Below, piece by piece: positions 4,315 through 5,574 of a DNA stretch of 5,574 nucleotides. The stretch's first letter is position 1, and each line of letters starts with the position of its first letter. Made by a program: the position numbers and the translations under genes. Below the pieces are notes generated by a model that did not search any database, was not told the DNA's origin, and was given only the letters and a program-made list of their open reading frames with translations. The DNA comes from an uncultured Dorea sp. (GTDB lineage: Bacteria > Bacillota > Clostridia > Lachnospirales > Lachnospiraceae): the NCBI GenBank assembly GCA_910578495.1, contig CAJTRE010000066.1, positions 1 to 5,574 on the forward strand, written 5' to 3'.

Positions 4315-5574
4315 ATGGAGAACAGAAAAAAATATAGTTTGATCGTAATCATAATGTTGGCAGGATTCCTGTGTGCCTGTGGGAGGAAAGAACCGGCAGA
4401 TTCTCTCCTGTCCGATGCAGGGGAGGGCAGAGGGGAACTTCTTTTGGCAGAGGACGAAGAAGATAATAACATAAGAGAACATTGGGAAAAGGGGTATGAT
4501 CTTCCAATTGAGGAAGATGAAAGGAGAGAAGCCGAAGCGGACTTAAGGACTGCATTGGAGCTGACTGCGGAGATTTACCGAGCGGCGGACAAAGGTGAAG
4601 CTTCAAATGTAGTGTTATCAGAGGAAGTGATGGCTCAGATGAAAGAGAAGATAAAGCCCCTGGGTATGTCCGTCACGGGAAGCGGGCTGTATTCGGATAT
4701 GGAGAACTGGGAGGAAATGGAGCGTTTTTTGCTGGATGCCGGAAGGGGAAAGGCTGGAACCGTACTGCTGTACATGGTTCATGGAGATGGAGGGATCGGA
4801 AGGCTTCAATATAAGTATGATGGAAAAAATCTGTATGTACTGGCAGCGAATATGACATGGGGAAGAGATGGCACACCGATGTTCACATACATTTCCAATA
4901 CAAGGATAAAAGAGTGGAGGTATACAGAAAAAGGGTATTTTGGGTATGAATTATGTGTACCGGAACCTCCGGAAGTATCGGAGATGATTGACGGCAGCTG
5001 CCTGGTCAGAGTAAGGCCTCTGTCAGAGGAATGCCGTGAAATGTCCGAAAACTGTGTGATTCCTTTGGGATACCAGGGAAATAACCTGTTATGCTCTAAC
5101 TGGGATGTGGAGAACCTGGAAGAACTGGATTATAACGGGGCTTATGAATATTTTTATGAGATGAAGTATGACAGGCAGTTTGAACCGGAACAATATCCGG
5201 ACGGGATACCGGCAGAAGAATTTGAAGATACCATTATGGACTATCTTCCGGTTTCCCGGGAAGACCTGCGGGAGTGGGCAATGTTCGATGAAGAGCATCA
5301 AAGCTATCCATGGGAGAGGCTGGGGTGTGGAAATTACGCACCCAATTTCTTTGGCACTTCTGTCCCCGAAGTGACACAGATCAGAGAAAATGGAGATGGG
5401 ACATTCACGCTGACTGTGGATGCGGTATGCCAGATGATTTTGTGCAATGATGCGGTCATAACCCATGAACTTACGGTCAGGCTCTCAGAAAACGGAGATA
5501 TCCAGTATCTGGAGAACCAGATACTGGATGACGGAATTTTTAATATCCCGGAGTATCAGTATCGGATTGGAAGA
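4315..5574 (+). CDS. Predicted lipoprotein of unknown function (DUF6070-like), 3' end outside the window
   Basis: Open from ATG 4315 to the window edge (420 codons, no stop seen). AGAGAGGA (4302-4309) lies 5 bases upstream, 13 bases after the preceding gene's stop, so the two form one transcription unit. Residues 1-22 are a lipoprotein signal: a positive Arg-Lys-Lys start, hydrophobic core 8-19, and lipobox Leu-Cys-Ala-Cys with Cys22 as the likely lipidated residue. A Cys at the -2 position is unusual. An acidic linker follows (about 25-75), then a helical region (75-115) and a beta-rich body. Residues 218-419 match the upstream 183-aa protein. The protein probably sits on the outer face of the membrane. 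The style resembles Lachnospiraceae lipoproteins annotated DUF6070, but I could not verify that name. Role unknown. Confidence 0.8.
   Translation, partial: MENRKKYSLIVIIMLAGFLCACGRKEPADSLLSDAGEGRGELLLAEDEEDNNIREHWEKGYDLPIEEDERREAEADLRTALELTAEIYRAADKGEASNVVLSEEVMAQMKEKIKPLGMSVTGSGLYSDMENWEEMERFLLDAGRGKAGTVLLYMVHGDGGIGRLQYKYDGKNLYVLAANMTWGRDGTPMFTYISNTRIKEWRYTEKGYFGYELCVPEPPEVSEMIDGSCLVRVRPLSEECREMSENCVIPLGYQGNNLLCSNWDVENLEELDYNGAYEYFYEMKYDRQFEPEQYPDGIPAEEFEDTIMDYLPVSREDLREWAMFDEEHQSYPWERLGCGNYAPNFFGTSVPEVTQIRENGDGTFTLTVDAVCQMILCNDAVITHELTVRLSENGDIQYLENQILDDGIFNIPEYQYRIGR

Noticed and set aside
3894..4472. Minus-strand ORF of 192 aa
   Set aside because: It is antisense to the tandem paralogues, which match each other in the plus frame; its composition is unlike a real protein.
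4349..5466. Several minus- and plus-strand ORFs of 60-125 aa within the lipoprotein gene
   Set aside because: All are shadows of the 420-codon open frame, which has a signal peptide, lipobox and ribosome binding site.
1..5574. tRNA, rRNA, CRISPR array, riboswitch
   Set aside because: I saw no cloverleaf-like sequence, no regularly spaced repeats and no recognisable riboswitch core on either strand by eye.

Overview
The window looks like accessory DNA from a low-to-moderate GC Firmicute, most likely a gut Clostridia/Lachnospiraceae-type bacterium. This is inferred from strong AAAGGAGG-type ribosome binding sites, extended -10 promoters, a Cys-rich KTR protein of the kind carried on Tn916-like elements, an Rgg/MutR-type regulator, and a MutS-like ATPase and lipoprotein whose style resembles Lachnospiraceae proteins. 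No database could be searched, so family names rest on motifs.

Left part (1-1424, + strand): the last 29 codons of a PEP-utilising (phosphohistidine-domain) enzyme overlap the start of an MFS drug-efflux-type transporter. The transporter has a frameshift about ten codons in. A 57-residue two-CxxC KTR protein follows 12 bases later. This is a co-directional cassette that looks like cargo of a mobile element.

Middle part (1425-2970): a scar-rich, AT-rich stretch. On the minus strand lies the C-terminal fragment of an IS4/IS5-type DDE transposase, itself frameshifted. It abuts a promoter with MerR-family architecture (19-bp spacer filled by a dyad) that has lost its own gene. Next comes a short (101 aa) Rgg/MutR-type HTH protein on the minus strand. 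Diverging from it is a 48-aa basic peptide gene with a near-perfect Shine-Dalgarno. The two share a control region with TCGGA direct repeats. The regulator-peptide pair is the best candidate for something functionally new. Beyond it are about 240 bases without a convincing gene, then an extended -10 promoter, an 8-codon leader-like ORF and a 12-bp hairpin.

Right part (about 3015-5574, + strand): a badly decayed MutS-like ATPase gene (N-terminus lost, two frameshifts, one internal deletion with its breakpoint inside the P-loop). Two tandem paralogues follow. The first is an N-terminally truncated 183-aa copy with no signal peptide. The second is a lipoprotein (at least 420 aa, running off the window) that still has its signal peptide and lipobox. 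Much of the window is therefore broken or remnant sequence. The genes that look intact are the KTR protein, the 48-aa peptide, possibly the short regulator, and the right-hand lipoprotein.
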